A DNA stretch of 64,000 bases, from contig DATMAR010000009.1 in assembly GCA_035559795.1 (NCBI GenBank), forward strand, positions 178,600-242,599. The letters run 5' to 3'. This stretch comes from Fimbriimonadales bacterium. Lineage in GTDB: Bacteria; Armatimonadota; Fimbriimonadia; Fimbriimonadales; ATM1. This document shows, one piece after another, positions 35,898 through 45,933 of the stretch (position 1 is its first letter; each line of letters opens with the position of its first letter). Under the pieces are notes generated by a model, which did no database searches, was not told the DNA's origin, and saw only the letters and a list, made by a program, of their open reading frames with translations. A program made the position numbers and the translations under genes.

Positions 35898-36638
35898 ATG
35901 CCCAAAGTTCTTCTCACGGTGGACTGCAAAGCAGCCCACCACCAGCGATGCTACACTCCCGAGATCGTTAAAATCGCAGAACAACATGTAGTTCCTTTGA
36001 CGTGGCTCATCCATACATCCGGTGCAGACCCGAGTGCAAACACCCAACTTTATTATCACGAATACTTTCATAAAATCCCCAGTTGGCATGAAATCGGAAT
36101 GAATGTTTACTTCGAAAACGATCGTGGCTATGTCGAAGACCCGAAAGAAAGAGGGAGCATCATTCAAATAGCGAAAGACGTTTTGAAATCCCATCGGATT
36201 AAAGCTACGAGTTTTCGCGCGGGTTGCTTTGCATTGCTTCCGAGTGATTTAAAATACTTGGAAGAAGTAAAAATCATTGCGGATTCGAGTTCGGTGAGTG
36301 GCAGCGATTATCGCATGTTCGTGGATTGGGGGGGTGCACCTACTTATCCTTACCGTCCGAGTTACGAGGATTTAAAACAAGAAGGGAACAGTAAAATCGT
36401 TATTTTCCCAGTGACTTGCGCGAAGGGACAATATGCTTATTTAGATAAAGGCGCGGAAGAGGCAATCGGGATAATCGAAGCGGCTGGAGAGCGCGAAGTG
36501 TATTGCATAGGCATGCGCGACTATATGGATTGTGCGGCGGCGCTCGATACCGTCATTCAATACTTCAAAGGACGCGGTTCACGTTTCCTCACTTTAACGA
36601 ATGCCGCTTCGGAATTTTTCAATACACCGAAAAAATAA
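35898..36638 (+). CDS. Polysaccharide deacetylase-like (NodB-fold) protein, divergent
   Basis: 246 residues from ATG 35898, eight bases after GGAGGT; an ATG six bases earlier is too close to it. The N-terminus LLTVDCKAAHHQ keeps an Asp at the place of the NodB metal motif, SWHEIGMN and RAGCFALLPSDL correspond to later strands and loops, and the C-terminal part ends ITLT-like SRFLTLTNAAS. The usual HxxxH is not obvious, so the enzyme may be inactive or use other ligands. It follows the GH65-like gene by 17 bases, so a carbohydrate role is likely. Confidence 0.6.
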   Translation: MPKVLLTVDCKAAHHQRCYTPEIVKIAEQHVVPLTWLIHTSGADPSANTQLYYHEYFHKIPSWHEIGMNVYFENDRGYVEDPKERGSIIQIAKDVLKSHRIKATSFRAGCFALLPSDLKYLEEVKIIADSSSVSGSDYRMFVDWGGAPTYPYRPSYEDLKQEGNSKIVIFPVTCAKGQYAYLDKGAEEAIGIIEAAGEREVYCIGMRDYMDCAAALDTVIQYFKGRGSRFLTLTNAASEFFNTPKK

Positions 36639-36661
36639 TATTTGAGATACAAGCAGTTCTA

Positions 36662-38068
36662 TTATTGCGAAGGTTTTACCTTGGCGGCGATTTCGATGAG
36701 TTGTGCTTCCGATAAATTCGATGAAGCCAATGCGTATCGAATTTCACCACGCTGCCAAGTAATCACGGTGAGTTTGAATGGCTCTGTGATAGTGTAGCTT
36801 TTCGCTTGCGAAATCTTTTGTTCCGAAATGGGTTTGCCGGTTCCCAGAGAGAGCGGTCCCAAATACGGTTCTGCGGCGGAACCGTGCACTTGAATGAAAG
36901 TCAATACTTCTCCGGTTTTCGGGTCTACGAAATCGCTTTTTGCGACGAGAACCTTTTTGTTTTGTGCTTCTTGTTGTTGAGCAGCAGTTCCAGGCGCGAT
37001 TACTCGTCCGCGGTCGTCCATTTGCAAGGTAATTTCACGTCGTTCTCCACCTTCACTCGTTCCGATAACTTGAACCTGGCGTGAGCCATCCGGCAATACC
37101 GTTACGGATACCTCCGCTCGACCCCCCCTTTCTCCCATAGAACGAAGTGCTCTCGCTACTTCTCTTCTGCTCAATTGATTCTCTCTACGCTGTCGGAGTT
37201 GATCCATTTGCTGTTGTCTTTGCGCTTGAGCAGCCAACTGAGCCGTGTTCGCTGCGATTTCTCGATAAAGGGTTTGAACATATCCGTGGGTTAAAGAAGT
37301 ATCGAAAGAAGAAGCCCATTTTTCTACGGGTGGCTTGGATGCTTCATTCACTTTGGATATATCGGAATAAAAATCTTTGATGCTGCGAGTTTCCGGTACT
37401 CGCAAAAGCGCTTGCGCAGATACGACACCTTTGATAATCACTCCCTTATCTGGGGGGGCGAAGAGTACTCCTTCGGGAAGAGTCCCATAATCGAATTTCG
37501 TAAATTCTCTTTGATAGACCAATGAGCCATTGAAGTAATCTTGCAGTTTCAAAGCGATTCCCGTTTCACGGTCAATCCATATTCTTTGGAAATCTTTGTT
37601 CATCGAATCGGGTCTTTCCAAAATGTCGAAGACCATGCATTCTCGTCCTGCGATTTTTTCCGGCTTGCGCACCAGCACGCGCTTTTGAAGCGCTTTTTCG
37701 ATACCCTTCAAATTGAATTCCAAATCCGCCCTCGAAAAACGCGGCGTTTCCAAGTATTCGAAAACCTCGAAGGAAGATGGCAGCAGTATCTGCAGTGCGT
37801 AGTTGGGTTTTCCCTCGAGCCATGTAAAAATGCCCTTCGAAGAATACACCTCGACGCGTGGAACCCCCTCCAGCTCACCGTTTACCGGTGCTGTGGTGTA
37901 GACGGCTAAGTTTTCCCCTTCTTTGACTATACGGACGGTGCGCGGTGATTTTCCCGTATAGGTTTCGACCACGGTTCCGGTAATAACGTCAGGACGTTTC
38001 CAGCCGTCTTGGGCATTCGAAAGCCCTAAGGAAACGAGAAGCATGAGGGCAACGAGTAATTTCTTCAT
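36662..38068 (-). CDS. Secreted protein with LolA/RseB-like N-terminal domain
   Basis: 468 residues with signal peptide (LLVALMLLVSLGLSNAQ). Residues about 30-220 read like the LolA/RseB/outer-membrane lipoprotein-sorting fold (VYSSKGIFTWLEGKPNYALQ, RIWIDRETGIALKLQDYFNG). Then a coiled, Gln/Arg-rich stretch (AAQAQRQQQMDQLRQRRENQ), a short beta repeat and a C-terminal DUF-like domain (ITWQRGEIRYALASSNLSE). It has a strong GGAGGA ribosome site. It might act as an envelope sensor or lipid carrier; the fold assignment is inference. Confidence 0.6.
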   Translation of the reverse strand: MKKLLVALMLLVSLGLSNAQDGWKRPDVITGTVVETYTGKSPRTVRIVKEGENLAVYTTAPVNGELEGVPRVEVYSSKGIFTWLEGKPNYALQILLPSSFEVFEYLETPRFSRADLEFNLKGIEKALQKRVLVRKPEKIAGRECMVFDILERPDSMNKDFQRIWIDRETGIALKLQDYFNGSLVYQREFTKFDYGTLPEGVLFAPPDKGVIIKGVVSAQALLRVPETRSIKDFYSDISKVNEASKPPVEKWASSFDTSLTHGYVQTLYREIAANTAQLAAQAQRQQQMDQLRQRRENQLSRREVARALRSMGERGGRAEVSVTVLPDGSRQVQVIGTSEGGERREITLQMDDRGRVIAPGTAAQQQEAQNKKVLVAKSDFVDPKTGEVLTFIQVHGSAAEPYLGPLSLGTGKPISEQKISQAKSYTITEPFKLTVITWQRGEIRYALASSNLSEAQLIEIAAKVKPSQ

Positions 38069-38175
38069 TCTTCCTCCGATAGTTTAGGCTACTGATTTTA
38101 GGCTATTTTTTGTCTGCTCTAGTTAATAAACGTTTAGATTTCGTTTTTGCTACCTATTTTACGTAGAAAAACGTC

Positions 38176-41100
38176 TCACTGGTTCCCCATTCGGAGGTAT
38201 TCCTCCTGTTGCTCCTTCGTGAGGGAGCGCCAGATCAAGAATTGTTGTCGAAGCGAGCCTATAAAACGCCTATTGAGGCTTTCCCAATGCTCGGGGTCAC
38301 CACTGAAACGATGGATATTCAAGGCGATTCCAAAAATCCCGGGAATTTCTGTCTCTTCGAACACGATTTCGAATTTTTGCTGTACCCCCAAATCGTAGGG
38401 CGCGAGCCAGCACCGAGCCGAAGTAGCGAGGTAGCCGTTTTGTATTTGGGTTTCTACGTCTGTGGTCACGAACTCTCCGATTGCATATTCTTCGAAGGCT
38501 TTGAGCCATTGCTCGTAATAACGGGCTAACCCTACGGATTGTTCGCGTGATGTCGTGAATGGTAAGGGAATCTTCCATTCGTCAGATTCCGGTGTCGTAA
38601 TAACCCATTCTTGTCCAGCCGAGGTGGCAATGCGAGAGGCGATTTTTGCAGGGTAAATCGTGCTCGAAAAGACGACGAATATCACCATGAGTACAGAGAC
38701 GAAGGCAGACATACTGCTAAAGTTGAGATAGATTTCCGGAAAAAGATTTGTCATTCCAACGAATTTGCCGACAATTTGCGCGAAGATGTACCCCCCCACG
38801 ACTCCCAAGATTGCATACACCAAAGCCTCGGCGAAAAAGAGCGAAGAGATGTTGCGAGGGCTCAAGCCGATGGCGCTGAAAATTCCTATTTCGCGCTCTC
38901 TTTCTATGACACTCGCAATCATCGTGTTCAGCATAATAATTGCAGCGAGAATTGCAGGAATCAGGACATACTCGAAGCCGGTTCCTTGCGTTGCGGCTAC
39001 ACTGCTGAAACGTCGAATCACAGGTTTCCCGTCTCGCAACGCAGATCCATAAAGATTTCGGTTCACTCTCGGCAAAAGCGCGCGCATTGCGTTTTCTGCC
39101 TCTCGATGGTTCGAGAAAGAAACAGCGATCGTGCGCATCACCCCCCCTATTTCTAATGTCGTTTGCGCAGGGAGAATCGCTATTTGGCTCGGGTCGAGCC
39201 GCACGTAGGTGAGAAACGACGCATCCCCCCCTTGCCCTCTTTGCTGGAGTTGCCCAGAGCGGTCGAAATCGGCAGGCATGAAACTTTCTTGGTCCAAATC
39301 GTTCAGTTTTTTAAGAGCCAAATCGTCTGCTATTCCGACGAGTCGAAAGTTCATCCCTCCGAGTCGAACCAGCGTGTGATTCACGTCGTCAGGAAGGATT
39401 GCCAGTCGCTCGGCGACGGAGCGCGGGAGAATGATAGCGTCTCTTTCTCCTTTTTCGAACCATCTCCCCCCCGGCAGTAGCGCGAGATGTGGAGCGAGAA
39501 CATGTCTCTCGTCACTTTCGAGTCCGAGTATAGCGTTGACTTCGACCATTTTTGCATTGGCGTGTAGGGGCAATACGCTCTGTGCCCCCCCTTGAGCTCC
39601 GTAAAACCAGACACGTCGAACGACCGGATGCTCATCGCCGAATTCCGTGAGCAGTATTCGATAAGCGACGTCGTCCAAAGGCTGAAGTTTCACGTCTCTA
39701 AGCAAGATTCCTGGATACTGCGGCTTTCCGGGTTCTTCGATTTCGTTGAAGCGCAGATCCGTGATGATGCTCGTGAAACTCAACATCGCAAAGGTAACCA
39801 AAACAAGAGTAAGCCCTGTGAGCGTCGTTCGCATAGGTCTTCGACGCATGTTGTTGATTCCGATTTGTAACGCGGTGAAAAGAATGCTTACTCGGCTGAG
39901 TTTATGTTCGTGTGTGCCCTCCGATTCTCTTTGATATAAAAGCAAACTGGATTCGAACTTTCCGAATACGAAGGTAATGACGATTAGACTCAATGCGCCC
40001 ATCGTGAAGGCGACGAAAATCATAAAAGTGTTTCCGCTGAGGTCGAAAGCGGGGTGGAGATAGCGCAACGCGAAGAAAGTGGCGATGAAAATCGAAGATG
40101 AAGCGAGGAGTTGGTTGAGGAGTTTTTTGAATCCGAAAAAAAGCCTTTCCAAAAAATAGCAGAAAGGCATTATAAGAAATAAGTAAAAAACTAAACCATT
40201 TACGATGTCTTTCGTGGTAGATAAAATTAAAGGATGCACTCTCGCGGCATATCCCCATGCTTCGAGGGCATCGCGTTCTGCGAGCGCATAATGTTTTTGT
40301 TCATATGCTTTTTTGGCGGAGAGAATCGCATTCCATGCTTTTCCGTGCAGGTCTTCGATGCCCTTGTTGAGAATGCGATGTTTGCGAAGAAGCGCGAGCC
40401 TCTCTTCGTTGATCGTATAAATATCTACTGCAGACTGCAATGCGATAGAAAATACAGGCATTCTCTTCGACAAGGGAAATCCTGTACCTTCGGGTATTTC
40501 CTGATTACTGTTCGTAAGAAGTAAACGGGTATCGTTAGCCGCATTTTTCCCTACGATTTTAAAGCGGTCATTTTCGATGCCGAAGAAGACCCCCCCGTCT
40601 TCCCAAAGTGGTTGTTCTCGCCAGCGATAATCGCGTTGGGATACTTGAAGACTATAACGTCGTGGGTCGCCGTTGTTTCTTCCATCGAGCATTTTCAGCA
40701 CCGTCAGGGATTGCATCGAAAGAGAATCGCGCAGGCCGTAGAGTTCCCACGCTAAACACGAAAAAACTGCAATGGGCACTTCCCGATAAGCCGTATTGAG
40801 AAAGAACGTAGTAGGAAACCGGTTAGGATGTTGTTCGTTGAAATCCAATGTCCGAATGATTTCTCCATCTTTTCCGATTTCGTATGCCCACAGACTAATC
40901 GGAAAACGGTCAAGAGGATAAAAAGCGGTAACGGGGGGGATTCCCAAAAGACGATATCGAGCCTCTTTCCCGTATGCGCGAGCGACATACGCGCCTCGAA
41001 TTCCTGCGTATGACGGATAACGGTTCTCCAAAACGACTAATGCATTTCGTACGGGAATGTCGGGAAGAAAACTCCGACGAGGATCGTACGTCAAAACCTG

Positions 41101-42567
41101 CCCTGCAATCGTCGAAAATCCCGCCTTTAGCGACATTTTTAGGAATTCACTTCCGCCACGATAGGGAACGGCATTATCTCCATAAAGAGATTCGTTTTGT
41201 GAGTCGTTCAGAAGGTGGTCGAGCAGACAAAGTATCGTTCGCAATTGTGTACAAAATGCTGGAAGGTTTACGTTTTCTAAATTATCGAAAGGAGTGTCTT
41301 GATGGTATCGAGCGTCTTCTGAAGTTACGAACGAAATCATATTCAAACCTGCGAGGTTAGCGATTTCTCCTTCGTGAGCGATTCGGCAAAGAATGTTGTT
41401 TTTCCATGCGCGTCCGTCCGGGTTATTCACTCCGTCGTAAAAAATTTCACGCTCTTCTCTTTGCATCGTGCGCGCGATTTCAGGAATTCGTTCACGCATG
41501 AAACGAGCAACGGCGGTTTCTTCTTGAATCACTTCCCATCGGTATTCCACCCACCACCCGAATCCTAGCGGAACGACCCCGGTGCTATGACTGCTCAAAT
41601 CGAGAAAATACGCAAATTGCGGGATGCGATAGTTCGTGATTTTCCAGTTATCCTCGAAGCGTTTTTCTAAAAATTGACGAATACCTTGCATCGCTTGAAA
41701 GTGACCAGAAGTAAGAAGCAACAAAACGCTTCGCTTCGGTTTGTTCTTTTTTAAAAAGTGAGCGATTTCAATCAATGCAGCCGCGCTGCATGCTTGCTCT
41801 GCACCATGGGGAAGACCGGGCACGACAGAAATCGAATCGGAGTACGCACCGATGAGAATCCATTCATTTTTGAATCCAGGGTCGCTTCCGGGAATCGTAA
41901 CGAAAAGATTTTCTGCTTCGATTTCTATCCATTTTTGGTTACAATGAACGCGGATTTGTTTGTCGAGAGATTGAAAAAGAACTTTTGCATCCTCTCTCGA
42001 AACCCAAAATCTCGGAAAATCTAAGGGGAGATTCGACCAAAGCATCTCTCCTTGCGAGCGCCATGTAGCATCGGGTTCGAGAAAAATCGCTGCCTTTGCG
42101 CCTAAGCGCGCAGCAATCAGCCAATTCGTTTCCGAATTGAAATCCATCAAAACGATGCTTCCATCTACCTTTTTGCCCTCGTATCGTTCGATTCCACCAT
42201 CGCCGACGTAAATCAAGTTTCCTGTCAAATCGCAAGAAGAGGTTCTCACTCCGTTAGGCCAAAGAGGGAACAACGTCGTGTTACCGTGCGGCGTAAATGC
42301 TTTTGCTTTCGCAGTTGGGTCCGGAATCGTAAGAGGATAAGTCTCTTTTCGAACTTCGCCTGCGCTCCCCAATCCTTCTTTCGAACGCAACCATTTCGAG
42401 AGTTCCGTGGGGGGGCTTCCAATTCGCGTCTTGGAAGACATCTTCACGATAGAGTTTCGGACTCGCTCGATATCGATACCTCTGATGATTTCCGAGTAGT
42501 TGCGAGCGCTTTGCGAGAAGGAAAGGGAAGTTATTAAAAACAGTAAAAGAAGGCTAAGAACTCGCAT
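38176..42567 (-). CDS. Giant fusion: degenerate M28-peptidase-like ectodomain plus FtsX/MacB-type permease
   Basis: 1463 residues from ATG 42567 (a frame to 42633 has no ribosome site). Signal peptide (LLLLFLITSLSFSQS), PA-like domain around 120-180, M28-like segment near 235-320 (GAYSDSISVVPGLPHGAEQ, RSVLLLLTSGHF) in which the usual His/Asp zinc ligands appear replaced. A membrane segment cluster is at about 785-880. A MacB-like first helix (NNMRRRPMRTTLTGLTLVLV, about 895) and an FtsX core from about 1195 (IASVIEREREIGIFSAIGLS, GVVGGYIFAQIVGKFVGM) follow. No ATPase is adjacent. It sits eight bases after the GH127 gene. Confidence 0.75.
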   Translation of the reverse strand: MRVLSLLLLFLITSLSFSQSARNYSEIIRGIDIERVRNSIVKMSSKTRIGSPPTELSKWLRSKEGLGSAGEVRKETYPLTIPDPTAKAKAFTPHGNTTLFPLWPNGVRTSSCDLTGNLIYVGDGGIERYEGKKVDGSIVLMDFNSETNWLIAARLGAKAAIFLEPDATWRSQGEMLWSNLPLDFPRFWVSREDAKVLFQSLDKQIRVHCNQKWIEIEAENLFVTIPGSDPGFKNEWILIGAYSDSISVVPGLPHGAEQACSAAALIEIAHFLKKNKPKRSVLLLLTSGHFQAMQGIRQFLEKRFEDNWKITNYRIPQFAYFLDLSSHSTGVVPLGFGWWVEYRWEVIQEETAVARFMRERIPEIARTMQREEREIFYDGVNNPDGRAWKNNILCRIAHEGEIANLAGLNMISFVTSEDARYHQDTPFDNLENVNLPAFCTQLRTILCLLDHLLNDSQNESLYGDNAVPYRGGSEFLKMSLKAGFSTIAGQVLTYDPRRSFLPDIPVRNALVVLENRYPSYAGIRGAYVARAYGKEARYRLLGIPPVTAFYPLDRFPISLWAYEIGKDGEIIRTLDFNEQHPNRFPTTFFLNTAYREVPIAVFSCLAWELYGLRDSLSMQSLTVLKMLDGRNNGDPRRYSLQVSQRDYRWREQPLWEDGGVFFGIENDRFKIVGKNAANDTRLLLTNSNQEIPEGTGFPLSKRMPVFSIALQSAVDIYTINEERLALLRKHRILNKGIEDLHGKAWNAILSAKKAYEQKHYALAERDALEAWGYAARVHPLILSTTKDIVNGLVFYLFLIMPFCYFLERLFFGFKKLLNQLLASSSIFIATFFALRYLHPAFDLSGNTFMIFVAFTMGALSLIVITFVFGKFESSLLLYQRESEGTHEHKLSRVSILFTALQIGINNMRRRPMRTTLTGLTLVLVTFAMLSFTSIITDLRFNEIEEPGKPQYPGILLRDVKLQPLDDVAYRILLTEFGDEHPVVRRVWFYGAQGGAQSVLPLHANAKMVEVNAILGLESDERHVLAPHLALLPGGRWFEKGERDAIILPRSVAERLAILPDDVNHTLVRLGGMNFRLVGIADDLALKKLNDLDQESFMPADFDRSGQLQQRGQGGDASFLTYVRLDPSQIAILPAQTTLEIGGVMRTIAVSFSNHREAENAMRALLPRVNRNLYGSALRDGKPVIRRFSSVAATQGTGFEYVLIPAILAAIIMLNTMIASVIEREREIGIFSAIGLSPRNISSLFFAEALVYAILGVVGGYIFAQIVGKFVGMTNLFPEIYLNFSSMSAFVSVLMVIFVVFSSTIYPAKIASRIATSAGQEWVITTPESDEWKIPLPFTTSREQSVGLARYYEQWLKAFEEYAIGEFVTTDVETQIQNGYLATSARCWLAPYDLGVQQKFEIVFEETEIPGIFGIALNIHRFSGDPEHWESLNRRFIGSLRQQFLIWRSLTKEQQEEYLRMGNQ

Positions 42568-42575
42568 AATGTGGC

Positions 42576-44402
42576 TTATTTTTCGGCAAGAGGAATCCAG
42601 ACTAACATTTCCGATGCCCCGCGGTTTGCCCATGTCATATAGGGTATTGCTGTTGCCATCGTTTTCACTCTTTCGAATTTCGGATATTCATCGTAGGCAT
42701 AACTCGGAGCATTCGAAAGGTTTTTCCCATCCAATACAGGGACTTCGAGCGCTGTAATGCCATCGAAGTCCCCGAAGGAAATCGTTTTCGGTTTTTCATC
42801 GTTTGTAATCGAAATATCTCTCACGGGAAGGCTTTTATTGTGTGCGCTTTCGAAACAATATACGATAGGACCGCGCATGAGAGAGATACAGTTTCGATTC
42901 TCTCGCATTCTTGGGTGAGCGAAAACCCGATGGACAGGCATTTCCATATGTAATTTTACTGTGTCTCCTTTTTTCCATTCTCTTCGAATTTCAAAAAAGC
43001 CGTTTCTTGAAATACGCTCTCCGTTTATCGCTAAAGTTTTGCACCATTCCGGGATGCGCAAACGGAGGGTGAATTCTTTCGATTTCATGATTTTAATCGC
43101 AACCTCTTCCCCCCATGGATAGTTCGCTTCGATTTCGAGGGAATAGTCTTCATCTCGCAAAATGCAGGGTTCGAAAAAGTTGACGAATATTCCTTCATCG
43201 TCTTTTGCGAAGAATACTCCTTGAATGGAAGCGAGGGTACGATAAATGTTGGGGGGGCAACAGGCGCAATCGTACCAGGGTTGCCTTTCGTGATTTCCGG
43301 AGGATTCGAGCGGATTTACATAAAAATATCGCGTCCCGTCCCACGAAACTCCTGCTAAGAAGCCATTGTAAAGAGCGGTCTCTAAAGCGTCCAGGCATCG
43401 GGGATGTGCGCTCATTGCGAACAATCTCCAATTGAATTGCATAGAGGCGATTGCTGCACATGTCTCCGCATAAGCGCGTAAGTTAGGAAGTTCGTGAGGC
43501 TCTCCTATCGCCTCCCCTTCGTGCCTCGCACCCACCCCCCCTGTTACATATGTTTTTCCATTTTGTAAATCTTCCCAAAGTGCTAATACCGTTTCCTTTA
43601 ACGCATCTTCCCCTGTTTCTAAAAAGATATCGGTTGCGCCGGCATAAAGATACAAAGCGCGAACGGCATGTCCGACTGCCTTTTTTTGTTGCCTAAAGGG
43701 TAAATGGTCTACGAAATATTCTGTCCCCCCCGCAACATTATGTCCTCGTGCATCCAGAAACCTCTTCGCCATCGTAAGCCACTTTTCGTCTGCCGTTTCT
43801 CGATACAATTCCACCATCGCCATTTCGATAACGGGATGACCGCATGTGCCGAGCCGCCCGCTCGGACCGAAAACTTCATAAAGGTGTTGCGCAAAACGTT
43901 TCGCTATTTCTAAAAGATTCGACTTGCCCGTGGCACGATGATGCGCGACCGCCGCTTGGATCAAATGCCCAGCGCAATAGATTTCATGGTCCTTTGCAAG
44001 GTTGGAAAAACGCTTGCATTTGTTTTCTCCTGCAAAAGATGTGTTCACATAGCCATCGCTGTCTTGTGCATTTGCGATTTTTTCGATGATTTCGTCTACT
44101 TCTCTTTCTAATTTGGAATCAGGATTTAAAGCCAACGCGTAAGCCGCCGCCTCGAGCCATTTATATAAGTCGCTGTCTCGATAAACGAAACCTCGCAAAG
44201 GGGCATTGCTTTTCCCGGAAGCGATATCGAAGGCTTCGACAGAGCCGGTTTCTTTCAACATCTTGAGCCCATGCCAAATGCCTTTTTCGAATATCGCTCG
44301 CTGCCGGTTTGCTAACAATCCATTTTTCATTTCGATTTTTTCAATGGATATAGGTCGTATCTTAGAGAATGGACTTTTCGAAAAATCAGCCAACGGAATC
44401 AT
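42576..44402 (-). CDS. Glycoside hydrolase family 127 (beta-L-arabinofuranosidase-like)
   Basis: 608 residues, the usual length. The GH127/DUF1680 signature is present: LRGFVYRDSDLYKWLEAAAYAL, NAQDSDGYVNTSF, HEIYCAGHLIQAAVAHHRATG, GTCGHPVIEMAMVELYR and the nucleophile-bearing YDCACCPPNIYRTLASI cysteines that also hold zinc. The C-terminal beta-sandwich follows. It would release L-arabinofuranose from plant or exopolysaccharide glycans; substrate range within the family is broad. No signal peptide, so intracellular. It precedes the giant FtsX-type protein by eight bases. Confidence 0.9.
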   Translation of the reverse strand: MIPLADFSKSPFSKIRPISIEKIEMKNGLLANRQRAIFEKGIWHGLKMLKETGSVEAFDIASGKSNAPLRGFVYRDSDLYKWLEAAAYALALNPDSKLEREVDEIIEKIANAQDSDGYVNTSFAGENKCKRFSNLAKDHEIYCAGHLIQAAVAHHRATGKSNLLEIAKRFAQHLYEVFGPSGRLGTCGHPVIEMAMVELYRETADEKWLTMAKRFLDARGHNVAGGTEYFVDHLPFRQQKKAVGHAVRALYLYAGATDIFLETGEDALKETVLALWEDLQNGKTYVTGGVGARHEGEAIGEPHELPNLRAYAETCAAIASMQFNWRLFAMSAHPRCLDALETALYNGFLAGVSWDGTRYFYVNPLESSGNHERQPWYDCACCPPNIYRTLASIQGVFFAKDDEGIFVNFFEPCILRDEDYSLEIEANYPWGEEVAIKIMKSKEFTLRLRIPEWCKTLAINGERISRNGFFEIRREWKKGDTVKLHMEMPVHRVFAHPRMRENRNCISLMRGPIVYCFESAHNKSLPVRDISITNDEKPKTISFGDFDGITALEVPVLDGKNLSNAPSYAYDEYPKFERVKTMATAIPYMTWANRGASEMLVWIPLAEK

Positions 44403-44560
44403 AGTGAATAAGATTCTATCAGGAACTTGCCGAACAGTGTTTCCGAAGCGATCTCGAGAAACTATTTCGAAAAGAGGTTCGAGCGCAGGAGCGCATATCT
44501 AAATAGTTTTTGCTTGCGACACCCTCACTTCATCAATCTGGGTTTGCTACACTTTTTGCT

Positions 44561-45067
44561 ATGACTCTTTTCGTGGAATTTCCGGAGTTCCTTCGAGCGG
44601 TGAAGATGTTTGGAGGCGAACCCACCGCCTGCTGTCTGATGCTGAAAGCCATCCGAGATTCGGTGCACCTCACCTATGCAGACCCGAAATCGGGGGTGCA
44701 CGTCTCATCCTTTTGTGTCGGAACAGAGGATGAAGTGACAGCGAAACTAAAAGCAGAGGGCTTCGAGACTATGCGGGGAATGTGGGTAAGCGAAGCGTCG
44801 TTAGAGCATCTCGCAAAACTCTCTGGTGAAACCTACGTGGCGGCAGTCGCTTATACGACAAAGGCAGGTCCGGGGCTGTGGATGGACGCCTATCCAACTC
44901 CTCCGAGTGAAGGCACTGTTCTCCGAACGATTTTCGAAGAGTTCGTCGCTGAGGGGTATCTCGGGGAAAATGAATTCGAGAGGTTCTTGGAGGAGGGAAA
45001 TCCCACGGTTAGAATTTTAGGTCCTCTCGAAATCGAGAAGTTTTTGAAGCAAAAACAAACTGCGTAA
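44561..45067 (+). CDS. Conserved-looking protein of unknown function (168 aa)
   Basis: 168 residues from ATG 44561. Soluble, alpha/beta, with cysteines in PTACCLMLKAIRDSV and SSFCVGTEDEVTAKLKAEGF, a MWVSEASLEHLAKL helix and an acidic FEEFVAEGYLGENEFERFLEEG region. I recognise no family. Alone on the plus strand, divergent from GH127. Amino acid composition and codon use look like the neighbours, so it is probably a real gene. Confidence 0.6.
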   Translation: MTLFVEFPEFLRAVKMFGGEPTACCLMLKAIRDSVHLTYADPKSGVHVSSFCVGTEDEVTAKLKAEGFETMRGMWVSEASLEHLAKLSGETYVAAVAYTTKAGPGLWMDAYPTPPSEGTVLRTIFEEFVAEGYLGENEFERFLEEGNPTVRILGPLEIEKFLKQKQTA

Positions 45068-45181
45068 AAAGCAAAAAAAGAGGGTTGCGGTGAAAGGAGA
45101 GCAAAGCCCGCAAACCCCCAAAGATGTGTGAACTCGATATTTTTATCGGTTCGGGGACATTCGTTTTTTAGAGTTCCATAA

Positions 45182-45880
45182 ATGCTTTTTTCAAACCCTA
45201 GCAAAAACCAAGGATTTCCTCAAGTATCATCCGCATTCGTGCTTAGGCTTTTTTCTTTGCTTTCGCTTATGGCGTACTCCTTGCTTGTTTCTGCTTTTGC
45301 TCAAGTTACCGTTCCCACATGAGCAGGTTGACCTGGTGAAGGGCAGTTGCTCGGTGCGGGCAACCTCGGCAAAGAATGGACTTTTTCGACTCGGTTCGTT
45401 GACTCCGAAGAGGAAGAGGAACGTTGGGTGAATGTGCTCGAATACCGTTTCAATCACAAGTTCAGTTACGGTATCGAATACAACCCAGGGGACAAAAGTG
45501 CGAATCTCTTGCGAATCATTTGGACTCTCACCGAGGAAACAGAGCAGATACCAATGATCACAATTAGCACTTCAGAAACACGCGTAGGTTCAGTCGCTGG
45601 GGGTCATATCAACTTATCGTTTGCAAAATCCCTACCTCAATCTCCACTCGGAGGATATCTCGCAGTCCATTACGCTTTCGACCGTGGTTTCGAGTTTCCA
45701 TTCGGCGTTAGTTTTCAATTGAGTCGAGAGGTTAGCCTCCTGCCTATGTATGATGGTGAAAAGTGGAATGTTCTTTTGAACTTTGTTCAGAAAGATTTTT
45801 GGGTTACAGTGGGAACGCACGGCATCAAAGAACCCGAACTGCTAATCGCCGTCGGATTTGGGTTCGGAAATGTAAAATAA
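45182..45880 (+). pseudogene. Exported beta-rich protein interrupted by two in-frame TGA codons
   Basis: From ATG 45182 a signal peptide of about 40 residues is encoded (VLRLFSLLSLMAYSLLVSAF, cleavage after SAFA). The same frame then reads QVTVPT-TGA-AG-TGA-PGEGQLL and continues without interruption for 177 more codons to the stop at 45880 (LGAGNLGKEWTFSTRF, then strand-rich segments ending LLIAVGFGFGNVK), like a small outer-membrane barrel. The TGAs are at 45320-45322 and 45329-45331. TGA is an ordinary stop for other genes here. Either the gene has recent nonsense mutations, or translation restarts at TTG 45347 without export, or the codons are read through. Confidence 0.65.
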
Positions 45881-45933
45881 AAAATCTTTGATAAATCATC
45901 GCTTCTTATCGAGCCAGCAGGAGTGTCCCATTT

